From: CAZXMB01 sp964641715
GTDB taxonomy: Bacteria; Desulfobacterota; BSN033; UBA1163
DNA: 20,661 nt
Direction of reading: 5' to 3'
Assembly (NCBI GenBank): GCA_964641715.1
Contig: CAZXMB010000037.1
Coordinates: forward strand, 1 to 20,661
The position numbers and the translations under genes were made by a program. Below the pieces are notes generated by a model, which worked only from the letters and a program-made list of their open reading frames with translations, was not told the DNA's origin and did no database searches. Shown here one piece after another: positions 1-6,713 of the stretch (the first letter of the stretch is position 1; the number at the start of each line of letters is the position of its first letter).

Positions 1-125
1 TCTTTGAATTTCTTCAATCCTCATTGTCCCATTCTGCCACAGTCTGTTTCTTTATTCCCCTATTTATTCCGTATAAATTTTTTGTATTAATTCATAACTA
101 ATTGAAATAATAAATGATATTATTT

Positions 126-147
126 AAATGCCTTCGGCATTTTTTTT
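126..147 (+). terminator. Rho-independent terminator hairpin
   Basis: A perfect 7-bp stem (AAATGCC, 126-132, pairing with GGCATTT, 136-142) closes a 3-base loop and runs straight into a T tract to 147. On the + strand this is a classic intrinsic terminator. It probably ends a gene lying left of the window, isolating the response-regulator gene at 194. The rest of 1-193 is AT-rich and I see no gene in it and no promoter good enough to call. If the promoter for 194 lies left of the hairpin, the structure would instead be an attenuator. Confidence 0.6.
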
Positions 148-193
148 GCTCACCTTGAATATAGCTTCTTTCCATCTGTCGAGAAAATAAATA

Positions 194-604
194 ATGGGTA
201 ATGATAAGAAACGAATATTGATTATTGAAGACGATGAGGAGATGCGATCTTTATTGAAAGATTTCTTTGAAGAGGAAGGGTTTGAGATAGATTCAGTGAG
301 TAATGGGTCCGATGCCTTCCGGATACTGGTCAGGGAACTTTTCGATCTGGTGATTACCGATCACCGGATGCCCGGTTTGACAGGACTGGATATACTTCCG
401 GGAATAAAAAAACTTCAACCCGAGACCCCCATCATCGTCATCACAGCCTTTGGCAGCAAAGAGGTCCATCACAGGGCAATGGAGAGGGGCGCCACTGCGT
501 ATTTAGAAAAGCCGCTCCATTTTCATGAACTGAAGACAATGATTCATGAGATCATCTCTTTAAAACCAAAACATAGGGGGGATGAGAAATGGTCGGGATC
601 TTAG
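194..604 (+). CDS. Stand-alone response regulator receiver protein
   Basis: A 136-residue protein made of a single CheY-like receiver domain (about residues 7-122) with no DNA-binding or enzymatic output domain. The phosphorylation site is complete: acidic pair D13/D14, phosphoacceptor D56 in the TDHRMPG motif, switch T84 and K106 in the LEKP motif. It should be phosphorylated by a histidine kinase, but none is encoded here. It acts in the cytoplasm, presumably by protein-protein contact. Ribosome-binding sequence ahead of the ATG is weak. Its last 16 bases overlap the start of the PTS EIIA gene, so the two are probably translationally coupled. The domain call is secure; partner and output are unknown. 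Confidence 0.9.
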   Translation: MGNDKKRILIIEDDEEMRSLLKDFFEEEGFEIDSVSNGSDAFRILVRELFDLVITDHRMPGLTGLDILPGIKKLQPETPIIVITAFGSKEVHHRAMERGATAYLEKPLHFHELKTMIHEIISLKPKHRGDEKWSGS

Positions 605-1002
605 TGGTCTCTCACGGGAGATTGGCAGAGGCATTGATTTCCTCTGTCCAATTTCTTGTCGGGAATTTGAAAAAAATAAAAGGGATTTCTATCTGGCCAA
701 GGGATGGGAAAGAAGAGGTGAAGGATCGGATTCAAAAAGGGATAGATGAGGTGAATGATGGGGATGGAGTGGTTATCTTAACAGACGTTCTGGGCGGGAC
801 ACCAACGAATCTCAGCCTTTCGGTTTTAGAGGACAAGAAAGTTGAGGTTATCACTGGAGTCAATATGCCCATGTTGCTTACCCTTTCAAGCTATCGAAAA
901 GAGAGGTCGTTAAGGGAGATCGGTCGATTGGTCAAGATATCAGGGCGTAGAAGCATCGTCCTGGCAAAGGAGGTATTGAGGAGAAAAGTAAGCCATCGAT
1001 GA
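589..1002 (+). CDS. PTS mannose-type EIIA domain protein (ManX-like)
   Basis: A 137-residue protein matching the EIIA(Man) family. The N-terminal ILVVSHG motif holds the phosphorylatable H9, and the TDVLGGTPTN motif holds the conserved D66 beside it. In this family HPr passes a phosphoryl group to the His, and EIIB takes it on toward a sugar porter. No EIIB, EIIC, EIID, HPr or enzyme I is in the window, so a regulatory role (phosphorylation state as a signal) is as likely as sugar transport; that is inference. A GGGGGG-rich Shine-Dalgarno lies just before the ATG, inside the overlapping response-regulator gene. In many Desulfobacterota a ManX gene sits in an rpoN/ptsN/rapZ cluster; this copy is away from any such cluster. 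Confidence 0.85.
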   Translation: MVGILVVSHGRLAEALISSVQFLVGNLKKIKGISIWPRDGKEEVKDRIQKGIDEVNDGDGVVILTDVLGGTPTNLSLSVLEDKKVEVITGVNMPMLLTLSSYRKERSLREIGRLVKISGRRSIVLAKEVLRRKVSHR

Positions 1003-1039
1003 TGGGGAGTTAAACAATTCACAAAAGATAGGGGAGGGG

Positions 1040-1417
1040 ATGAAGACGATCCTTTATATTGACCAATCCGAGAGCTTCCGGCTTCTTATTAAGGAAGAGT
1101 TATCGCAGGAAGGATTCCAGGTGGCCACCGCAGGCAGTTTGGAAGAGGCCATTTTAAATTGGCAGGCAGTCCAGCCGGACCTTGTCATTCTGGAACTGAG
1201 GCAGAATAGGTTAAGCGAGGAAGTCTTCGAAAGGGTAAAAAATAGATATCCTGAGGTTTTATGGATCGGATATTCCACTTACTTTCAATGTCCAGAGGAA
1301 TTTAAAAAATGGGTCAATTTCTATCTGCCCAAATCATCCCGTATAGAAGAAATAAAGATGCTGATAAAAGACCTGAAGGGAACAGCGGGTAATTTAAAAG
1401 AGAGGATAAGCGTATGA
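1040..1417 (+). CDS. Degenerate (pseudo-)receiver domain protein
   Basis: A 125-residue protein with the receiver fold pattern. The first acidic pair is reduced to D8-Q9, and the phosphoacceptor position is E52 (motif VILEL) instead of Asp. A conserved-type Lys remains at K98 (YLPKS). The switch Thr position is not obvious: the matching stretch reads W-I-G-Y-S, residues 75-79. Glu in place of Asp can imitate a permanently phosphorylated state, so this may be a constitutive or phosphorylation-independent partner of the intact receiver two genes upstream. It begins 37 bases after the EIIA gene behind a strong AGGGGAGGGG ribosome site and ends in a 4-base ATGA overlap with the next gene. Confidence 0.75.
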   Translation: MKTILYIDQSESFRLLIKEELSQEGFQVATAGSLEEAILNWQAVQPDLVILELRQNRLSEEVFERVKNRYPEVLWIGYSTYFQCPEEFKKWVNFYLPKSSRIEEIKMLIKDLKGTAGNLKERISV

Positions 1418-1614
1418 AGATGAACGAAATAAAAAAGAAGGCGAGTGGGTTGGGCATTAAAGTTAGGGCAACGACAAAAAAGGCAGATTTAATTCGGCAG
1501 ATTCAAAAGGCTGAGGGGAATTTCGATTGCTTTGGGACTGCCATTAATTTTTGCGATCAATGGAATTGTTGCTTTAAAGAGGACTGTTTACATTCGATCA
1601 GAACCCCGACTTAA
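1414..1614 (+). CDS. Small SAP/Rho-N-like protein with Cys-rich tail
   Basis: A 66-residue protein. Residues 3-34 look like a SAP or Rho-N-terminal type helix-extended-helix (N-E-I-K-K-K-A ... L-G-I ... K-K-A-D-L-I-R-Q-I-Q), a fold that usually touches nucleic acid. Residues 35-59 form a Cys-rich tail (GNFDCFGT, then C47, C52, C53 and C58), suited to binding a metal or Fe-S cluster, though no ligand set is proven. I recall short proteins of this layout in other deltaproteobacterial genomes, but no function. The ATGA overlap with the pseudo-receiver indicates coupling; an alternative start lies at 1420. Function is unknown. Confidence 0.65.
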   Translation: MKMNEIKKKASGLGIKVRATTKKADLIRQIQKAEGNFDCFGTAINFCDQWNCCFKEDCLHSIRTPT

Positions 1615-1672
1615 TCCTTTTCGAGGGCTATTTGACAAGAGTCAACGAGGCTCACTTAGAGAGGAGGAGATG

Positions 1673-1840
1673 ATGGAGAAAACCATCAAAGAGCAAAAGG
1701 AGAATACTGTTAAGGAGGAGAAAAAAGGGAAGCGGAAATGGTTAAGTCACTTTTTAAACTTTTTAATGTATGGGGGCTGGTTACTGGTCATTGTCGTTAT
1801 CCTTGGAATCATTATCCTTATCTCTGTTTTAAGTAAGTAG
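1673..1840 (+). CDS. Small single-span membrane protein, hypothetical
   Basis: A 55-residue protein: a charged, Lys/Glu-rich N-terminal half (residues 1-22) followed by one strongly hydrophobic segment (about 27-52: F-L-M-Y-G-G-W-L-L-V-I-V-V-I-L-G-I-I-I-L-I). The frame is open upstream, but the start is set by GAGGAGG at 1661-1667, five bases before the ATG at 1673; the ATG at 1670 is too close to it. It would sit in the cytoplasmic membrane with the charged arm inside. I do not recognise the family. It closes the small signalling block. Confidence 0.5.
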   Translation: MEKTIKEQKENTVKEEKKGKRKWLSHFLNFLMYGGWLLVIVVILGIIILISVLSK

Positions 1841-1929
1841 CACAAAGCTTTAACAAACTCACATATACAACTTTTAATAATAGCTTGTATGGGCATTTTG
1901 TTTTAAAATGAAGACAAGGAGGCCGATAT

Positions 1930-3138
1930 ATGTCTGATTTCTTTCAACCCGGCGTGATTACCACTCTTCATCGATTAAAAAAGGGGAATTTAGAACGGAT
2001 GGAGATGGAACTGGAGTTCTATTCAAGATACAATCCAGTTGCACTTGTTCTACCCTCCCTCTATTCCGAGCTGAAGGAAAAAGCTCTTAAAACGATCATC
2101 TCCGAAATCAAAAGGGTCAAATATATCAATCAGATCATTGTCACATTGGGGAGAGCAGATGCAATAGAGTTTGAACACGCGAGAGAGTTCTTTTCTGCAC
2201 TTCCTCAGGAGACCATTATCATCTGGAATGATGGAGATAGGGTTAGGTCCCTTTATGATATTTTAGATAAGAATGATATTTCAGCAGGGGAAGATGGGAA
2301 AGGGCGCTCCACTTGGATGGCTTTCGGTTATGTCTTAGCAAGCGAAAAAAGTGACGTTATTGCTTTACACGATTGCGATATTCTCAGTTATGATAGAGAA
2401 TTTTTAGCCCGTTTATGCTACCCGGTGGTCAACCCCAATTTGGGATATGAGTTCTGCAAAGGGTATTATTCTCGGGTGACGAATAAGATGCATGGAAGGG
2501 TCACCCGTCTCTTTGTGACACCTCTTATCCGGTCTCTGGAACGGCTGTTAGGATACTTACCCTTTTTAGTCTACCTGGACAGTTTTCGATACCCATTGGC
2601 AGGTGAGTTTTCGATGATCACGGACTTAGCACGAATCAATCGGATTCCCTGGGATTGGGGATTGGAGGTTGGTGTCCTATCCGAGGTTTTCCGAAACTGC
2701 TCCCCGAGACGGATCTGCCAGGTCGACCTAACGGACAATTATGAGCATAAACATCAAGATTTGTCTCCGGATGATCCAAGCAAAGGGCTTTTGAGAATGT
2801 CGACGGATATTGCGAAGAACCTCTTCCGGAACCTTGCCAGTGAGGGAATTGACCTTTCAGAAAGCCTTTTGAAGACATTGAAAGCTTCCTATTTGAGAAC
2901 TGCCCAGGAGACGATCACAAAATATCATGATGATGGAGCTATCAATGGCCTCGATTTCGACCGTCATGAGGAAGGGGTGGCTGTGGAAACCTTTACCAAA
3001 GGGATCGAATTAGCCAGCAAGGCCTTTGTAGAAGACCCTCTCAGCATCCCACTCATCCCAAACTGGAGCCGGGTCACCTCCGCTATTCCTGACTTCTTGG
3101 AGAGGCTGAAAAATGCGGTCGATGACGACAACACCTAA
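1930..3138 (+). CDS. gpgS: Glucosyl-3-phosphoglycerate synthase
   Basis: A 402-residue GT81-type, GT-A fold glycosyltransferase. The family joins glucose from an NDP-glucose to D-3-phosphoglycerate, giving glucosyl-3-phosphoglycerate, precursor of the compatible solute glucosylglycerate. Recognisable features are the N-terminal FFQPGVITTLH, the KGRSTWMAFGYVLA block (124-137), the metal/nucleotide-binding D148-C-D150, KGYYSRVTNKMHGRVTRLF (177-195), LDSFRYPLAGEFSM (216-229) and the DWGLEVG motif (242-248). Length fits the archaeal/bacterial GpgS group. A strong AAGGAGG (1916-1922) stands seven bases before the ATG. The 89-base gap upstream may hold a promoter, but I could not settle on one. Its last 26 bases overlap gpgP, the next enzyme of the pathway. 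A mannosyl rather than glucosyl donor is unlikely but not excluded. Confidence 0.9.
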   Translation: MSDFFQPGVITTLHRLKKGNLERMEMELEFYSRYNPVALVLPSLYSELKEKALKTIISEIKRVKYINQIIVTLGRADAIEFEHAREFFSALPQETIIIWNDGDRVRSLYDILDKNDISAGEDGKGRSTWMAFGYVLASEKSDVIALHDCDILSYDREFLARLCYPVVNPNLGYEFCKGYYSRVTNKMHGRVTRLFVTPLIRSLERLLGYLPFLVYLDSFRYPLAGEFSMITDLARINRIPWDWGLEVGVLSEVFRNCSPRRICQVDLTDNYEHKHQDLSPDDPSKGLLRMSTDIAKNLFRNLASEGIDLSESLLKTLKASYLRTAQETITKYHDDGAINGLDFDRHEEGVAVETFTKGIELASKAFVEDPLSIPLIPNWSRVTSAIPDFLERLKNAVDDDNT

Positions 3139-3952
3139 ACTGATCATCTTCACGGATCTGGATGGGACCTTGCTTGACCGGAAGGCTTATACCTTCGAAC
3201 CAGCCTTACCCTCTCTCCGTATGATTAAGCAGAACGGCATTCCTCTGATTCTATCAACCAGCAAAACCAGAGCCGAGGTCGAGCTTTACAGAAAAAGATT
3301 GGAAAACGATCATCCGTTCATTTCCGAGAATGGGGGCGGTGTTTTCGTCCCGAGGAATTACTTTTCTTTTCGGTTTCCTTATGATAGAGAACTGGATAGG
3401 TATTTCGTTATTGAATTGGGGACTTTTTATCTTCAGATCGTCGAGGTCCTGAAATCCATTATGGAAGAGACTGGGATTCGAATAAAAGGGTTTTCAGATT
3501 TTACTCCGGAGGAGCTTCAGTCCCTTTGCGGATTAGACTTAAAAGAGGCCGCATTGGCCAAGAGAAGAGAATATGATGAGCCTTTTATCATTGAGGGGGG
3601 AGAGAGAGAAGTCGAGACCATTAAGAGAAGGGTCGAGGAAAAAGGAATGAACTATGTCTGGGGAGGAAGATTCCATCATATCCTCGGGAAGAACGATAAA
3701 GGAAAGGCTGTTGAAATTCTGAAGGAACTCTATGAAAACCAGTTTTTCTCAATCTCTTCAATTGGAATCGGAGATGGCCTGAATGACCTGCCCATGCTTC
3801 TGGTGGTGGACCGTCCGATTTTCCTCAAAGGAAAGGAGTACCCTTTGCCGGAAGAGCTCTCCCTTCCTAAAAACCTGACGGTTATCAACGGGGAGGGTCC
3901 AGGGGCCTGGAATGAGGTCCTTTCAGGCGTTCTAAAGGATTTAAATCCTTAA
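3113..3952 (+). CDS. gpgP: Glucosyl-3-phosphoglycerate phosphatase (MPGP-family HAD)
   Basis: A 279-residue HAD subclass IIB phosphatase of the mannosyl/glucosyl-3-phosphoglycerate phosphatase family. Motif I is DLDGTLLD (nucleophile D15, acid/base D17), motif II is STSKT (from S48), motif III lies in HILGKNDKGKAV (189-200) and motif IV is GDGLND (D221, D225). It should remove the phosphate from the GpgS product to release glucosylglycerate. Position right behind gpgS with a 26-base overlap makes the glucosyl substrate more likely than mannosyl. The ATG at 3113 is chosen because GGAGAGG (3099-3105) lies seven bases upstream; ATG 3122 is an alternative. Cytoplasmic. Confidence 0.88.
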   Translation: MRSMTTTPKLIIFTDLDGTLLDRKAYTFEPALPSLRMIKQNGIPLILSTSKTRAEVELYRKRLENDHPFISENGGGVFVPRNYFSFRFPYDRELDRYFVIELGTFYLQIVEVLKSIMEETGIRIKGFSDFTPEELQSLCGLDLKEAALAKRREYDEPFIIEGGEREVETIKRRVEEKGMNYVWGGRFHHILGKNDKGKAVEILKELYENQFFSISSIGIGDGLNDLPMLLVVDRPIFLKGKEYPLPEELSLPKNLTVINGEGPGAWNEVLSGVLKDLNP

Positions 3953-3968
3953 GATGGGAGGAAGAAAA

Positions 3969-4274
3969 ATGCAGTTCTTTTATTGGATAGTATTATTGAT
4001 CGTCATCGGGATAGCCATTTTTGCCATCCAGAATTCCTCTGCCCCTCTGGTCATGATGAGGTTCCTCATCTGGCGATTTGAAACCTCCCTGATCTATACG
4101 CTTCTCGGTTCAGTGGGTATGGGCATACTGATCGCTCTCTTCTTCTGTATCCCGAGACTGATCCGGTCTTCTATTCGAATGAGGGAATTGAAGAAACAGG
4201 TTGAAAATCTCGAGACCGTTTTATACAAACCGGCCAATCTCATGCCGGAAGGGGCCAAGTCCAGAGAGGGATGA
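3969..4274 (+). CDS. LapA-domain (DUF1049-like) membrane protein
   Basis: A 101-residue protein with two hydrophobic spans (about 2-22 and 40-63) separated by the IQNSSAPLVMMRFLIWRFETSL stretch typical of LapA-domain proteins, then a short cytoplasmic helix with coiled-coil character (E-L-K-K-Q-V-E-N-L-E). E. coli LapA takes part in lipopolysaccharide assembly control, but many bacterial LapA-domain proteins have no assigned role. The ATG at 3969 follows GGGAGGAAG; the ATG at 3954 precedes that ribosome site and is less likely. It sits between gpgP and a glycosyltransferase, joined to the latter by a 4-base ATGA overlap, so it may anchor or organise those enzymes at the membrane; that is inference. 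Confidence 0.7.
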   Translation: MQFFYWIVLLIVIGIAIFAIQNSSAPLVMMRFLIWRFETSLIYTLLGSVGMGILIALFFCIPRLIRSSIRMRELKKQVENLETVLYKPANLMPEGAKSREG

Positions 4275-5431
4275 AAAAAGCCATTATCATTCCCGTCTAT
4301 CTCAGACTCCATCAACCTGAAGAATTATTGTCTTTAGAAGGATTCATCCTGGCCATGAGGGCCATCGAAAGCCTGAGGGTATTGAAAGACCAGGATTTCA
4401 CCCTCATCCTTCCTGTTTGTTTTGACCTCCCCGAGAAGGAGAAAGACTCTCTCTTTGGACTGGAGAGGATCTTTAGAGACGAAGTCAGGCCTTTTCGATT
4501 CGAAAGAACGCTGATCTTCTCTTCCCTCCGCCTGCAGGGGTTAAGAGAATATCTCGCCCCAAAAAATTTCAAAAAATTTTATCCCCTGATTGACCTCAAA
4601 GGATTTTCAAAGATCCGGAATACGGGGCTTTTGCTCGCTCAGGCCTTATCCATGGATATGGTCATCTTCATGGATAATGATGAGATGGTTGAGGATCCTC
4701 ACTATCTCAGGACTGCCTCCGAATACCTGAATCAGAGATGGAATGGGAAGTTGGTGAGTGGAAAGGGTGGTTTTTACCTCAATCCCGATGGCTCCATCCT
4801 TCTTACCTCACGAGACCTCTGGTGGGACTTTCTCTGGGATAAGACGAGTTGGATGAATCGAACCTATGAGAAGATCCTCCAGTCAAAAGATCGACTGGTT
4901 TGTTCCCCCCTGCTTCTGGGTGGGAATCTGGTCCTCCACCATCACCTTTTTCAGACCATTCCCTTTGACCCCTATATTCCAAGAGGGGAGGATACCGATT
5001 ATTTCATCAATGCGATTCGAGCGGGATTTTACGTTCTGTTCGATCGGGACCTTCGGGTCAAACATCTTCATCCTGAAAGGACAGGAACTTATTTTTATCA
5101 GGAGTTGAAAGGAGATATCGAACGGTTCCTGTATGAACGGCAGAAGGTGAAGATGGAATTGGGCCTCAATCTCGATCCCTATCCAGGATATTTTCTCAAA
5201 TGGACACTCTATCCAAGGGCCCTCTTTACCTCCATTTTTCTCTGTCTGGACTATCTATTGAAAAGGGAATGGAGGAAAGCAGAGGAGGTCCTTTTGAACC
5301 TCCGCATCATTTTCCAAAAAAGGAGTAAAGGCTGGCTGAATTATTTGAAATTCAGAGAAGACTGGGAGACCGTCATGAAGCATATCCGGGCAGAGGGGAT
5401 GGAGGAACTATTGAAGGATTGCTGGATATAG
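4271..5431 (+). CDS. GT-A fold glycosyltransferase, unassigned specificity
   Basis: A 386-residue putative glycosyltransferase related to family 2. The N-terminal strand is AIIIPVY. The metal-binding DxD equivalent is D135-N-D137 in IFMDNDEMVEDP. A GGN turn (217-219) and the R-G-E-D motif (238-241, likely catalytic acid pair) follow, then a KHLHPER stretch with H265 and H267, suitable as the late metal ligand of GT-A enzymes. The C-terminal 100 residues are helical and basic, with no clear membrane span. No donor or acceptor can be read from the sequence. Its place between gpgP and a second solute-type transferase suggests it adds a sugar to glucosylglycerate or makes a related small glycoside. 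It starts in a 4-base overlap with the LapA-like gene. Confidence 0.75.
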   Translation: MKKAIIIPVYLRLHQPEELLSLEGFILAMRAIESLRVLKDQDFTLILPVCFDLPEKEKDSLFGLERIFRDEVRPFRFERTLIFSSLRLQGLREYLAPKNFKKFYPLIDLKGFSKIRNTGLLLAQALSMDMVIFMDNDEMVEDPHYLRTASEYLNQRWNGKLVSGKGGFYLNPDGSILLTSRDLWWDFLWDKTSWMNRTYEKILQSKDRLVCSPLLLGGNLVLHHHLFQTIPFDPYIPRGEDTDYFINAIRAGFYVLFDRDLRVKHLHPERTGTYFYQELKGDIERFLYERQKVKMELGLNLDPYPGYFLKWTLYPRALFTSIFLCLDYLLKREWRKAEEVLLNLRIIFQKRSKGWLNYLKFREDWETVMKHIRAEGMEELLKDCWI

Positions 5432-5445
5432 ATTTGAGAGGGCAA

Positions 5446-6693
5446 ATGGAACAGCCGTCTTTTCCGGTTCAACTCAGGCAGATCAGAGAAACAGAACTCT
5501 TGATCGGAATTCCGAGTTACAATAATGCGCGAACCGTCGGCCATGTGGTGCGGGCTGTGATGGCCGGTCTGGCGAAATACTTTCCGAAGGCCAGGGCCGT
5601 TTTAATCAATTCTGATGGGGGTTCCACGGATGGAACCCAGGAGGAGGTCAGGAGGGTACAAATTGAGGATTACAAGACCATCCTCACCTCGCACCCGGTC
5701 CATCCCATCCATAAAATTGTCACTCCCTATCATGGAATTCCCGGAAAAGGAAGCGCCTTTCGAACGATCTTCGAGGCGGCGAAGAGTCTGAAGGCAAAGG
5801 CGTGCGTGGTGGTGGATTCGGATTTGAGGTCGATCACACCGGAATGGGTTGAACTCCTTTTAAGACCCATCTATGAGGAAGGGTTTGACTACGTGGCTCC
5901 TCTTTATGCTAGGCATAAATTCGATGGGACGATCACAAATAGCATCGTCTATCCATTGAGTCGAGCTCTCTACGGGAAGAGGGTCCGTCAACCCATCGGG
6001 GGCGATTTCGGTTTTTCCGGAAAGCTCGCTGAATTCTACTTAACCAAGGAGGTGTGGGAGACCGATGTCGCTCGTTTCGGGATTGACATCTGGATGACCA
6101 CTCTGGCGATTGCCGAGGGGTATAAGGTCTGTCAGTCCTATTTAGGAGCTAAGATTCACGACGCCAAAGACCCCGGAAGCGACCTCGGACCGATGTTTAC
6201 CCAGGTGGTCTCATCGGTTTTCAGTTTAATGAAGGAATACGAAAAGGTTTGGAGAACCGTTAAAACATCAGAATCCGTGCCCACTTATGGTTTCCATTAT
6301 GAGGTGGGACTGGAACCGGTTTTGGTTCATGTGGAGCGGATGATTGGAAATTTCCGATTGGGGGTTAAGGATCTGACGGAGATATGGAGAAGGGTGTTAC
6401 TTCCTGAAACCCTCCGCTGGCTAGAATCGGTCGGACAACTGTCCGATGAGGCATTCTCTTTTCCTCAAGATCTCTGGGTTCGTATCGTTTATGATTTTGC
6501 CATCGCCTATGATAAGGGCTCTGTGCATCGTGGACATTTATTAAAATCGATGATTCCCCTTTACCTGGGGAGGGTCGCATCCTTTGTAAAGGAAAATATG
6601 GACAGTTCCGCCGTCGAGGTGGAGAAGAGGATTGAATCCCTTTGCAATGCCTTCGAGGAGATGAAGCCCTATCTCCTCGAACGATGGGAATAA
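5446..6693 (+). CDS. Glucosylglycerate/mannosylglycerate synthase-like glycosyltransferase
   Basis: A 415-residue GT-A glycosyltransferase resembling single-step solute synthases (Ggs of Persephonella and the GT78 mannosylglycerate synthase of Rhodothermus). Visible motifs are LIGIPSYNNA (19-28), NSDGGSTDGTQ (55-65), PGKGSAFR (99-106), DxD as D124-S-D126, QPIGGDFGFSG (182-192), FGIDIWMTTLAIAEGY (211-226) and a late His-Asp pair in KIHDAKDPG (236-244). Family members transfer glucose or mannose from an NDP-sugar to D-glycerate or glucosylglycerate. With gpgS/gpgP present this could be a parallel one-step route or the step extending glucosylglycerate. I use the ATG at 5446 behind GAGAGG; an upstream in-frame TTG at 5419 would overlap the previous gene. 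The family is fairly sure, the substrate is not. Confidence 0.75.
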   Translation: MEQPSFPVQLRQIRETELLIGIPSYNNARTVGHVVRAVMAGLAKYFPKARAVLINSDGGSTDGTQEEVRRVQIEDYKTILTSHPVHPIHKIVTPYHGIPGKGSAFRTIFEAAKSLKAKACVVVDSDLRSITPEWVELLLRPIYEEGFDYVAPLYARHKFDGTITNSIVYPLSRALYGKRVRQPIGGDFGFSGKLAEFYLTKEVWETDVARFGIDIWMTTLAIAEGYKVCQSYLGAKIHDAKDPGSDLGPMFTQVVSSVFSLMKEYEKVWRTVKTSESVPTYGFHYEVGLEPVLVHVERMIGNFRLGVKDLTEIWRRVLLPETLRWLESVGQLSDEAFSFPQDLWVRIVYDFAIAYDKGSVHRGHLLKSMIPLYLGRVASFVKENMDSSAVEVEKRIESLCNAFEEMKPYLLERWE

Positions 6694-6713
6694 AGATCAG
6701 GGAGGTGAAGGAT

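Noticed and set aside
1532..1672. N-terminal extension of the small membrane protein
   Set aside because: It overlaps the SAP/Cys gene in another frame, while a strong GAGGAGG ribosome site defines the start at 1673.
1841..1929. Promoter ahead of gpgS
   Set aside because: Several TTG- and TAAT-like hexamers occur in this AT-rich gap, but none has good matches with 16-18 base spacing.
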